DNA of 64,000 nucleotides from Monocercomonoides exilis (Eukaryota > Preaxostyla > Oxymonadida > Polymastigidae): the NCBI GenBank assembly GCA_001643675.2, contig LSRY02000003.1:1230001-1294000 (forward strand), in the 5' to 3' direction. Each line of letters begins with the position of its first letter. The stretch's first letter is position 1. The notes beneath the pieces are model-generated. The model was given only the letters and a program-made list of their open reading frames with translations. It was not told the DNA's origin and did no database searches. Shown piece by piece: positions 1 to 11,700 of the stretch. The position numbers and the translations under genes were made by a program.

Positions 1-772
1 TTTGAATTCAATGAACTAAAATCTTTTAATCTTGATGCACAAGGTCAATTTATCAAACTCATATTTTCTAAACCACATGATAATGAGTATAACACCGGAA
101 AACAAATTGGAATTAGAGCGATAAAAATTTTGGGAAATGCTGCAATCGTTGCAAAAAAGCAACAACAAGATTTCTTGGCTGGAATTGTGAACGAAGCTTC
201 TCCCCGCATGGTTTTTTCTCATTTGCTTTTGCAATATATAACACTTTTTTTTTGAATCTTTTTTTATGAATATTCAAAACGGTTTTTTTATTTCAACTTT
301 TTTTTCATCATTTTTCCAAACACATCAAGTCTCCAACTGCTCTGCACCGAGGAATTGATCAAAAGCAGACATCAATGTTAGCGATGTCAACGCAGCAGCC
401 CCCTCTGTATGGCTCATTGCGAGCTGATTCGCGATTTCCATATGACTCAACCGCACAGGTTTCAGCAGGGCAATCAAGCTATTCCAAAAATCCGAATGCT
501 GCCGATCCAAAGAAGATCAGCGACGTCGAAGAGATTTCTCCGTTTGTGCCACGGACACAGCTGAGCCGGACGCCTCAGATGAAAGAGGATGTCAAATTGG
601 AGCCTCAGCAGCAGTATTCGAACGCCCCTGATGTCATTTCGCCTCCCAGGTCAATTCACGCCACGCCTTCACATCTTCAGCCAAACACGTATTCACCTCA
701 CACATTTCCTTCCCCTTCCCGCCAGCCTGCACATCACAGAGCTCTCTCCATGTCTTCTGTCCCTTCTCGTCC

Positions 773-811
<39 letters not shown>

Positions 812-3008
812 TACATCTATTTTCCTCCCTCCCCCCAAGCGCTGTCCGCCATTGTCTGTGCTGTTAGCACGGGGTGTGTCAACAGACATGGCTGATCGTG
901 TTGCCGAGTTGTATCTGAACAAAGAGGCCGCTGTGATGGACGAAGACTTTGAGAGTGCAAAGGAATGGCAGACGGAAATCCTGAAGATTATGACAGAGCT
1001 GGATGCAAACCTGAGGAAGAGAGAGAAGGAGAAGGAGAAGGGAAGTGGAAGAGAAAGAGAAAGAGAAAGAGAAAGAGAAAGAATGAATGCGAAGAGCCGA
1101 GCAGGAGAGGAAGAGGAAGACGAATGGAACCGAATGGACATTGAGGAAGAAGCGAATGATGTGCGAGGGATGGGCATAGGAAAGAGTGGGGCAAAGGGAG
1201 AGATGGATGAAGAGGCGTATGCTTCTGATGAGCTCAGAAGGAGGGAGAGTGTGGACATCATAGAAACGACATATGAGGAGATGAAGAGGAGGGTGGAGGA
1301 AAGAGAAAGAGAGCTGAGAGAAGAAGAAGAGGAGGAGGAGGAGGAGGAGCAAAAAGCAAAGGAAAGGCAAAGAAGAGCGGAGAAAATGAGAAATGGAAGG
1401 ATGGAAATTGATGGAAGCGAAGGAAGAATGGAAGAAGACGTTGACGAAGTTGAATTAAATCGAAGGAGAGCAGACGGAAGAAGAGCAGATAGAGAGGATA
1501 TTCGAATGGACGTTGAGCCATTCAGCAGCAGCAGCAGTGGAGTTAACCACAGCATACGACAGCCATCATCTTACTCTTCATCATCTTCTTCCTCCTCTTC
1601 CTCCTCATCTTCCTCATCTTCCTATCCATCCACACAGAATTATGACAAGCCTAATTCATCCGCATCGCCCCGGCAGTCGCCAACGGCAGCGTTTGTGGAT
1701 GCGATTCTGAAGTCAGACAAGGAAGACCCGCTGACAGAGGCAGACGTGGCTGAAGTGGAGAGGAAAGAGCTGGAGCGCCTGAAGAGACTGGAAGAAGAGA
1801 AGAAAGCAGCCCTTTTCAATGCAGACGACCGCCCGCTGCCGTCAGCGCCGAACCCGTTTTACTCGCTTTTTGGTGTTGCTTCTTCTTCTTCTTCCTCTTC
1901 TACAGATGCAGCAAATGGAGGAGGAATGGGAGAAGGAAGAGATGATCACAGCCAGAGGAGTATTGCTGGGCAGAGGAGGCTATCAGATGCAGGGAAAGAG
2001 CGAGGGATGAGAGGAAGAGACATTCGAGACATTAGTAATAGCAGTGGAAGTGGAAGTGGAAGTAGCAGTGGAACAAGAGAGAAGAATGCAGGCAGATCAA
2101 TTGTTTCAAGAACAGGTGCTCAAAGAGGAGGAAGAGTTGCTGTGGGGAAACAAGGGGCGATGAGGCCGAACACAGCAGCTGGACAGTCTGGTGGATATCG
2201 TTCTGGTTCTTCTTCTTCTTCCTCCTCCTCCTCCTCTGCCATTTCGGCTAATCCAAAACACACTTCTTATTCAAATCTGGCATCTCGTCCAAAAACTGCT
2301 GCTGCTTCTTCTTCTGGTTCATCATCTTCTTCTTATTCATCATCTTCAACCACTTCAAATTCTCGCTCAACTCTCACATCTCCACGCAGGGGCATTCCAT
2401 CTCTCAATTCACATTCACAGCCACAGCCACAGCCACAGCCACAGGTGTCACCACAGCGCAGTAAACAGCAAGCATCATTGCTTCCTCAAAGCGACAATGA
2501 AACTTTTCCAATTTCATTACCTTCTTCTTCTTCTTCAATTCCCTCATTTCCTTCAGACAACATATCTTACTCTTCCTCCTCCTCTTCTTCCTCTTCAGAC
2601 ACCCACTGTCCCTTCTGCAACCTCTCCCGTCCTTCCTTCTCCTCTCCCTCTGCTCTTCGGCAGCACCAAGAGATTGAATGCCCGATGCTGACAGAATGCA
2701 CACGGTGTGGGGGCATAGTGCAAGTGAGGTATTTGGTGGAGCATCTGCTGATTGACTGCGACTACCAGGGCGATTATGTCGAGTGCAATGAATGCGGCGA
2801 GGCGGTGCTGGCAACGCGCTTTGAGCAGCACAGAAGGAGCAGCGAGTGTGTTGGCGGTGGGAAGGAGAGGGTGCCGGGGGCAGTGAGATGTATGCTGTGC
2901 CATTGCGATGTGGAGAATAACCAGAACGCGTGGTTTGCGCACCTGTGCAGAGATGGAGGGTGTGCGGGGAACCCGAGAACAAGGTTGGCGAAAAGAAAGA
3001 GGATGTGA
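1..3008 (+). CDS. CEP104: CEP104-like centrosomal/ciliary tip protein, 5' truncated by window edge
   Basis: Two exons are visible. Bases 1-210 are open from the first base and encode the end of the CEP104 N-terminal jelly-roll domain (LKSFNLDAQGQFIKLIF). A 119-bp intron (211-329, GTTTTT...CAAG) separates it from exon 2 (330-3008), which joins in phase 0. The ATG at 375 is therefore internal, not a start. Counted from that ATG, a helical segment near residues 155-225 (ARGVSTDMADRVAELYL) matches the CEP104 post-jelly-roll helices. The C-terminus (about 745-865) is a Cys/His zinc-finger array (CPFC, CPMLTECTRC, CNEC, CMLC, WFAHLC) in the order typical of CEP104. In other organisms CEP104 binds tubulin and sits at ciliary tips. 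The middle is Ser- and Glu-rich low complexity with no recognisable TOG domain. Identity is strong because both ends match independently. Confidence 0.88.
211..329 (+). other. Intron in CEP104
   Basis: GT at 211 and AG at 328-329. Removing it joins the jelly-roll codons (ending in the codon at 208-210) to TCT CCA ACT from 330 with no frame change. The intron is T-rich and closes with a pyrimidine-rich stretch, and without splicing the upstream frame stops at about 253. Confidence 0.8.
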
Positions 3009-3343
3009 AAGTGTTTTTTATTTTTTATTTTTTATTTTTATTTTTTTTATTTTTGTTGAAATTTTTTTTCGTTTTTAAAAGGTTCTAAATAAATTGTTCA
3101 ACCAAAAGCCGAAAGAAAATAAATGGAATCTATGAAGATGTTAGATTTTTATAAAAATTCATTTCATTATATTTTATAGAAATATAAAGTGTGCAATCTT
3201 TAAAATTTAAAACATTTTTTTTTCACTTCAAAAAAAGATAGACAGATATAAATAGTGGTGAATTTTGATCAACACTTTTCGTAATAAATTAAGGTACCAT
3301 CTTCAAATTAATTCTTTATATCATCATCTTAATTAATTGAAAA
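3009..3343. other. AT-rich intergenic spacer with T-rich tract
   Basis: It begins with imperfect (T)nA repeats at about 3013-3056 immediately after the CEP104 stop, probably in the 3' UTR. The rest is AT-rich spacer. I see no gene or RNA in it. Confidence 0.6.
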
Positions 3344-4608
3344 ATGGAAAAGAATATTTTTGAGCCACTTTACGCACATGTTCCTGCTAGTATTTTAGAA
3401 TTTGCAGCACAATTACCAAAAGAACAAAGAGAAAAATGTCATAGTTTATTTTCGAGGAGCGCACCAAATTTACCTATGCCAACTGAATTAGATCGATTTT
3501 CAGAATCTCTTGATGTTTTGGAAAAAGCGGATTTTTGGAAGGCTGTGTCTCAAGTTCGAGCTCAATCGACAAATCTTGTTCCATTGCCAAGTTTACCCAC
3601 TTCTGATAACATTTGCGCATATCCTGCTGCGCCACCGAATCTCGAGGGAGTTAACAGTTCAGTGCCAGTTGCAGATGAAGTTCGTTGTGATCCTCCCACC
3701 AATTTAGGAGCTGCTGCCCCGAAGAATAAATGGGAATTAAGCTTTGTTGCACCAATTATTGACGAAGAAGGTGTTCCTTCTCGGCAATTCTTTTCTCAGC
3801 TAATGAAAGGAGAAAAAGCGGTAAAAGAGCCGGAGAAAGAAAAAACTCCATTTTTACGTTCGACAGACGTTCAGCGCGAAGTTGCCAGGAAATCAATAGA
3901 GAATGAAAGTTTTCAAAACGATAAATGCCTTGATGAAGATCAAAAGTTTGTGTTAACAGAATTTAAGCGAGTTTGGGGAAAAGAGAAAAAAAGAGTTGTC
4001 TGCAACAAAAAATTTTATGTAAATGATAAATGCTTAACGTTGATTTCAGCATTAGGTGTTGTAATAGCATTTTTTTGTGATGATTGCTGGATTAATTTTT
4101 ATTGTTAATGGCATGTCAACTGCTGGTGGAATTGTATTTATTGTTGTTGGAGCACTTGCTATGCTTGCTCTGATCATATTAATGATTTGCTCCTGCTTTT
4201 TAACTTCCTTTAGCTCATTGGGAATTGAAAGAGATTTGACATAGAAAGGATTTTGGAGCGATTTAAGAGAATCAATGAAGCCATGTGTGGAGAAAAGAGA
4301 CAAAAATTGGATAAGAAAAAAAGAATGGAGATGGCTCATGACAAAGAAAGAAAGAAAAGAAGAAGAAGAAATTGATAAAATAGAAGACGAGCGAAAGGAA
4401 AAGGAGGAAAATGAAAAAATGATCCTAGAAGCAGCAATTGAAATGGAAAGACTAAAAATAAAGCAGGCAATGGCAGGAGAAATTGAAGATTTGAGCGAGC
4501 AGAAATTGACAACCGTGCTGTGAAAGTTATGGTGTCTGTTGACATGGGAACAAGCACAATTCTGAAAGAAGATGAATATGGCAACAAGAAAATGTACGAG
4601 AAGCTTTA
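3344..4608 (+). pseudogene. Unrecognised two-helix membrane protein, apparently frameshifted
   Basis: The first frame (3344-4108) encodes 254 residues with no family I recognise. It is acidic/basic mixed and ends just after a hydrophobic stretch (ISALGVVIAFF). At a T7 run (4070-4076) the hydrophobic character jumps to another frame, which from 4077 gives a second strong membrane stretch (GGIVFIVVGALAMLALII) and stops at TAG 4242-4244. The same frame reopens directly into a Lys/Glu-rich stretch (to 4523). A third frame from about 4487 adds RAEIDNRAVKVMVSVDMGTS and stops at TAA 4606-4608. One missing T, one lost stop and one more indel would make a single protein. Alternatively a 49-bp intron (4019-4067) could splice the membrane part in frame. 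I favour a decaying gene or assembly errors; the N-terminal ORF itself may still be expressed. Confidence 0.5.
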
Positions 4609-5751
4609 AAGAAAGAGATTTATTTTTTTTTAAAGTTTTTGAAAATGTTTTGAGATTTTGATAATTTTATAATTGTTTTTGAGAAATATTGTGTTATTTG
4701 TTGACGTTTACAATTTAATTTTTCTTTGGATTAATTTATATTTCTTTTTCTGAATCATATTTATGCTTGCTTTAAAGATATTTCATAAAAAAAAAAATTT
4801 TTTTTTTAAGTTTCTGTTTGAATGAAGATATTTATGATTAATATGCTGAGCATAAATTGAATTTATTTATTTATTTATTTATTTATTTTTGATAATAATT
4901 ATGACATATTTTTGTTTTTTCAATAAGATTCTTTTTTGTTATTTTTCGTTTAACTGTTTAGATTTTTTGAATTTAAGTTTACAAAAGAAACTTCTGAACA
5001 AATTCAATTTATTTAATTAAAGACTATTAAACGTCTTATTTTAATTTTTGTGATGAGCATTATTCCACTAATCTCGCGTTCAACGCACAATTCTTAAAGA
5101 TTAAATAATTATTTATTAATAATAAGTTATCTGACAAAATTTTAATAAATTTTAAATCTGTTGTTTGAGTGCTGAGAGTGAATGGAACAAAAGTTTTTTC
5201 TTTAATCAACTTTCATTAACCAAAAATTTCTAAAAATGAAGTTTGAAAATAAGTTTTGTGAAGGGATAGATTTGTTTGAAAAATCTTAATTTCTGTTTTC
5301 CTAACTGATGACAAATTGATATACATCATGTTCAATCTCATCTTCACTGGATTGTGGTTGAAGAATGGTCACAAAATGAAATTTCAACGATTCTTCAATT
5401 TTAAAAAAAAATATTGTTCTTTTTGTATTAAAATATGAGCCAAATCAATGAATCAGCTCCACAAATTCAAAAAAATTTTTGACTTTTACTGAATTAAAAA
5501 ATAATTTTTTAATGAAAATATATAAAACATGGATTATTTTTGGTGATAAATTTTTTCATTTATTAAAAAAAAACATGTTTTGTTCATAACTTTTTCTTCA
5601 TTGTATCATCATATGTCAAACATTCCCATGCATGCATAAAAAGAATATATATGTAAAAAAAGTGAAAAACATTTGAAATAATTGAACTGAACAAAATTCA
5701 TATATCAACTAACTTCTTTCTTTTTAATCAACTCTTTTTGAATAAAATAAT
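4609..5751. other. AT-rich intergenic region
   Basis: No convincing ORF. It holds a short (ATTT)n tract at 4861-4889 and a diverged copy (about 5530-5595) of the dispersed repeat described at 62371-62495. The last 60 bases before receptor A (TTTTTGAATAAAATAAT just before the ATG) resemble the upstream end of receptor B (ATAAAATAAT before its ATG), so part of the promoter may be shared by the paralogs. Confidence 0.5.
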
Positions 5752-8700
5752 ATGGGCTGCAGAAATATTTCATATCCCCATTTTTCCTGCATCCACAATT
5801 GTGTCGAGGAGCTTCCCCACATGAAAGTCGCATTCAATATTGTTACATTGCTGTTGCTAGTTGCTAACTGCTATTATGGAGAAGGCATTGCAGAAAGGCA
5901 ATATCATCAAAAATGGAACGTGGAGATGCAGGAAGGCAAGATCAGCATTGCAGATAAAAATAGAGATAACAACTATAATTTTTGCAATTCATTGAAGAAA
6001 GTAATAAAATCAGCTGACAATCACATTTGCAGCATTCAAACAAGTCTAAATATCTTCAACACCTCCTTGTGTGTGACCCATCTCAATATCATCCCTCTCA
6101 GTGGCTGTCCACTCCTCACTGCCCAACACCACTCCGCTGCCTCCATCTGCTCCTCCACTTGCACCATCCACCCACCTTCCCTCACCAACAACCACCACCA
6201 CCACTGCCCCCTCTTCCTCTCTGCCCATGCCTCCCTCTCCCTCACAAACTTCTCCCTCACCACCCACCAACCTGCCATCCTCTCCTTCCCCCTCTTCTCC
6301 ACCCCAAACAATCTCCTCCCACATGCCCACTCCCCAATCCCTGCCTCCTTCTCCATCTCCCACTCCTTCTTCTCCTCTTTCGTCTCCCTCGTCCAGCCCT
6401 TCCTTTTTTCTCCTTCTTCCCTCTCTTCCCCTTCCCCTTCTCCATCTCCTTCCCTTTCCTCTTCTCCTTCATCTTCCTCATCCTCATCCTCATCATCTTC
6501 TTTTTCTTCCCCTTCCTCTTCCCCTTCGATTTCCTCTTCCCCTTCCCCTTCCCTTCTCTATATCCATCACCAATCCCATCCCCACCTCCATATCCACCTC
6601 AATCTCCATCTCTCAAACACCCTCTTCTCCAACATCTCATCTCCCCAATCCCATCCATCTCTTCCATCCCTTCCCTCCCACTCACTCAATTCATTCATCT
6701 CAACCACTTCTTCCTCTTCCTCTTCTTCCTCTTCCACCAACACCAACACCAATACAATTCCCTCTTTCTCTCTTCATTCATCCCTCTCCATCCACTCAAC
6801 CATCTTCAAGCACACCCACAACCCCATTGACGGAGCCATTCTCCCAAACCTCAACAGCCCATCCACTTCCATCTTTGCCTTCAACACTTCTTTCCTCCAC
6901 CAAACACGCTCTTTATCAAATGCTCCTGTTGAATACATCGGATCCCAAACTCAAAAATTGAAACCTGGAAGGTTGACTTCTTTTGATGTTAACAGCCATC
7001 GCTTTGAATGGTGTGAATGGAATAATTCATATGGTGGTAGTGATCATGGAGGTGCTCTAAAAGTCAACTGCACAAATGCAAATCTCACAATCACTGCTTG
7101 TTCATTCAATAATTGTTCATGCACAGGTAATGGCCATGGTGGAGCGTTATATTGTGATTATTTGTTGAAAATTGATATCACAAAGTCCAATTTCACAAGC
7201 TGTTCAGCTGCTCATGGAGGAGCTAATTGTATTGCTGGGCCGCAATCAAATTCTGATTGGATATTCTCAGAAAACAGAGTCGAAAGTTGTTCAATAGCAT
7301 ACTGGTGTGGAACTGGTTGGTATTTTAGGATCAATAACATGACCTCAAACGGTCAATTCCTGTTTTCCAAATGCAAGTGCATTGCAAATTCTGGTGGTGA
7401 TTCTGCTGGTTCTTTAACATTTTATAATCCTCCAAGCAACAAACCGAGTCAGTTTTTAATTGATGATTGCCAGTTTATCAATAACAAATTGACTGCCTCT
7501 TCAACATATGGAGGTGCCGCGATGTGTTTTTATCCTTCAAATTCCTGGATGATCGGGTTCAAATTCATCACTTTCTGCTTCTTCGATAGTAATACTGCTG
7601 CAAATGGCAGGGGAAATGATGTGTTCTTTTACGGAAATAGCATCACACAATCCCCATTCGAGAATTGTGGTTCAACAACCCCAACACAAAGAGTCTGGAA
7701 TAACAATACAGCTGATAACACTGAGTACAATGGCTGGCTCCCACTCATCGCCCAGAACAAAATCGTTGCCAACAGTGGAAGTGATGCTGATGCCTGTGGC
7801 AGACCCCAACAGACCCCATGTGCCACCATCGAATATGCCCTCAATAGTTTCATTTCCCTCCTCCAAGACGCCTCCCTCACCCTCCTCACCTCAACATTTG
7901 TTCCCACTCAAACACTCACCTTCAGCGCTGTTGACACTAAAATCACTGGAAATGGCACAACTGCCACCACCATCGCCTCCAGTGGCATTCCTCAACCAGC
8001 TTCTTCTTTTTCTTCTTCATTTCCTTCTTCATCATCTTCTTCACCAGATCCATCTGCCTCGTCTGCCCTCTTCCAACAGGCCCAGGGCTCCCTCACAGTC
8101 TCTGCCCTCGCCATCGCTCACAACTCCACAAATCAAATCACCCCCATCCTCTTCCACCTCTCCGATAACTCCCCTTCCCTCAACCTCAACACAACCACCA
8201 TCACTGGAACAACCTCCAATTCAATCACCACACCCCTCTTCTTCCTCACTGCTGGCTCCCTCGCCCTCAACCACACAGCAATCACCCAACTCTCCCTCAA
8301 CAGCCAAAGCATCTTCCACCTCACCTCCCTCACAGCTCCCCTCACCCTCAACTCCTCCAACATCACCCACATCACCTCCACTGCCTCCCCCGCCAGCTGT
8401 GTCCTCTCCTCTGCCACCTCCCCTGCCCTCTCCCTCTCCCTCGCCAACTGCACCATCGCCAACATCGACTCAGCTCCACAAAACCAACAGACTGCCACAG
8501 ATGGCGGGTGCATCTCATTCGCCTCATCTGCCCCTGCCAACTCGTTTTCGGTGAGCAACACCATCTTCTCCACCTGCTCTGTGAGCGAGGATACAAGTTC
8601 TGGAGGAAGAGGCGGTGCTCTCATGATCGAGTTCAATGAAGGCTCACAAGTGTCAGAATCCTCCTTTTCCATCACCAATATTGTGTTTTCAGCCAACAAA

Positions 8701-11700
8701 GCGAGTGTTGGAAGAGATATGTATTTTGTGTGTGAATCATTTGTCGCTTCTGTGAAAGAGCCCATGTTCGCCTTCATGGGAAACATCACTCAGAAAGACA
8801 ACTCGGTTGTTGGACATGACAGAACAGAGGCATTCGGTGATTGGGATGTCGATTTATTCATATTCTTCGATGGTTTCTTTGACAGTACAATATATGTGGA
8901 TGGAACATCTGGTGTGGAGGAGGTGTATTGTGGAATAGAAAAGGCACCATGTTACAACGTAAACTACGGAATCGGGCATTTGAAGAGAACACAGAACACA
9001 AAACAGGAGATTATTGTTATTTCAAATACGTTGATGGCGGGGTTTGTGGACGTGGGTGGAATATGCATGAAGGCAAAAACTGAGACAATTGTACAGATCG
9101 AATGCAAAAGGGAAGTGAGTGGATCTGAAGCGTGCGTGGTGGAATCATCATCGCTGACAGAAATACAGTTCATTGAAATTATTGTTCCATCGAGCTTTAA
9201 CAGAACAATCTCAGCAGTGATTGAATCGAGCACTCAAAATGGGGAGTTGCACTTGAAGAACTGTGAGATGAGTGTTGTTGGAGGGAAGCAAAACACGATT
9301 GGATTTATCTTGATCAAATCGACAGGAAAGATGGTTGAACTGGATTCTGTCACGATTTCAGATGTGAAATCAACAGTTTCGTTGTTTTCAATTTCGCTTT
9401 CCTCATCAAATGTGAATGAACAGGAATTCAAAGTGAAGATGTTGAATTGCATACTGGAAAGATTCGAGATTGATGGAGGTGAAGAGGCAACAGTATTTGG
9501 AGGGAGTGTGGGAGTTGGAATGGCAATAAATGGAAGCAAGATAGAAGGGGCATTGTCGGAGAAGAGCAAAGAAGGAGGAGCACTGAAAATAGTGTTGAAT
9601 GAAGGAGGGTTTATGACAATTGAAAATAGTACATTAACTGGATGTGTTTGTGAGAATATGAGTGAGGGAGGAAAAGGAGGAGGAATATATCTGGATTGCA
9701 GTTCAAATGAAGAAGGATTTCAGCTTTCATCGATATCGTTTTCTGGATGCTCAGCAACGGTAGGGAAGAACATGTTTGTGAAGAGTGGGAATCTTGTGAA
9801 CAGTGTGAAAATAGAGCGTTTTGCATTTGATTGCACAGATTACGAGGATGATGGAAATGCATTTGTTGGGGAAGATGGGAAATATGGAGAAATGGATCTT
9901 CGAGTGTTTCTTGTTTCTTTGAAGTGGGTGGAGGCGTATGTGTCGACTGGTGGACATGACACATTGGGATGTGGAAGTGAAATGTTCCCATGTGAATCGA
10001 TGAAAAGTGGAATTGACCACATTGACAGAAGTGGAACAGAAGGAGAAAGGAAAGTGAAAGTGAGGGATGAAGGGACAATTGAAGATTCTTATTCATTCAC
10101 AGATGCACTTGTGATTGATGGATGTGTGAATGAGGGAGATGAAACCAAGCACAAGCCAATTCATTTTGAAGGTCCAATCAAAGGGAATTCTGCATCATCT
10201 GTTATTTCATCAACTGCCTCACTCGACTTGTTATCTTTGAAGCTGCAGATTCCAAGTCAATTTGTACCAAGTATAAATACACTGATCTCATCGAGTGGAG
10301 ATCTTCAACTCGAAAACTGTTTATTTGAGATCCGATCAACAGATATTATTCAATATTCGTTGATAACCACAACAACTGGAAGTTGCACATTGAAAGGATG
10401 CAGTCTGACAGATTGTTCATTTGCCAAATCTCCATTGGTGATGGCTTCTTCTGTTTTGTTTGAAAACAGCAATTTTTCAAACATTGTGAACACTGGAAGC
10501 GGTGAAGGAGGTCTTGCAACAGTGACATTAAAAAATGAGGAAGATTTGGTTATAATATCAACAAATGCATCATCTTGCTCACTTTCATCAAGCAATGGGA
10601 AAGGAGGATTCTTGTATTTGGATTGTGAAAATTGTTTGAATGAAAATCCATTTATTTTTGATACTGGCGTAACATTTGAGAACAACAATGCAACTTTTGG
10701 AAAGAATATGTTCATTTTGGCAAAAGATTTTAATACTTCTGTAACAAATATATCATTCAAATTTGAATATTCCTCAATGAAGGATGATAAAACTCTGTTT
10801 GTTGGAAGTGATGACAAACATCAAGAAAAGGATTTATTCATGTTTCTGATTCCATACAGCTCATTTGAGATATTTATTTCATTGAACGGATTTGATGTCA
10901 CGCGTTGTGGAAGTGAGGAAGAGCCATGCAAAACGATGTGGAAAGGGATGAAAAATATGAAAGAGGAGAATGGAAAGAAAACAATTCATATTGAAGAATC
11001 AACAATTATTCGAGATTCATTCAATGTTTCAAATTATCAGATCAAAAAGGATGCGAAGATGGGAGATGAAAATGCGAAAGCAACTTTGAATTTTGAAAAG
11101 GCAGTTGGAAGTCAACTGGATTATTTCATGGTGAATGATATTCATCTTGAATTGTCCAATATCCAATTTCAACTAACATCAGGATTTGACAACTCAGCCA
11201 AAACGATTATTTCCAGCAAAATTGGAGAATTGGTGATAAGTGAATGTTCATTCCATTCAGAAGCAGGAGCGAACAATGGATTTGATTGTGTATTTGTGGA
11301 TGTGATTGGAGGAACTGTGGAAGTGAATGATTTATCGATTGAATCATGCAATGTTGGAAACAGTATTTTTGCAATTAACAATGCTGTAGTTGTTTGCCAT
11401 TTAGTGAATGTTCGAGTGGAATCATTGAATGAAAGCGGCGAATGCCTTCTTCTGATCAAAGGAACTGAATCAACAACAAAGATAAATGAAGCAGACGAGA
11501 AAATGAGTCTCAAAATTGATAATTCATCATTTTCAGGGGTGAAAAGAAGTGATAATGGACCAAGCATTTTGGAGTCGAAAAGTGAGAAAAAGATTGATTT
11601 GGTTGTAAAGGAGAGCAACATTACAGAAGATAAGGCAGAAGAAAGTGAAAAAGGAGGAGCAATATTCTTCACTTTGGGTTCATCAGGATCAATGAAGATG

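Noticed and set aside
6027-6961. Long open frames overlapping receptor A in two other frames
   Set aside because: They are Pro/Leu/Ser-rich translations of the C-rich segment; the same segment in receptor B gives the same effect, and only the main frame has rungs and a signal peptide.
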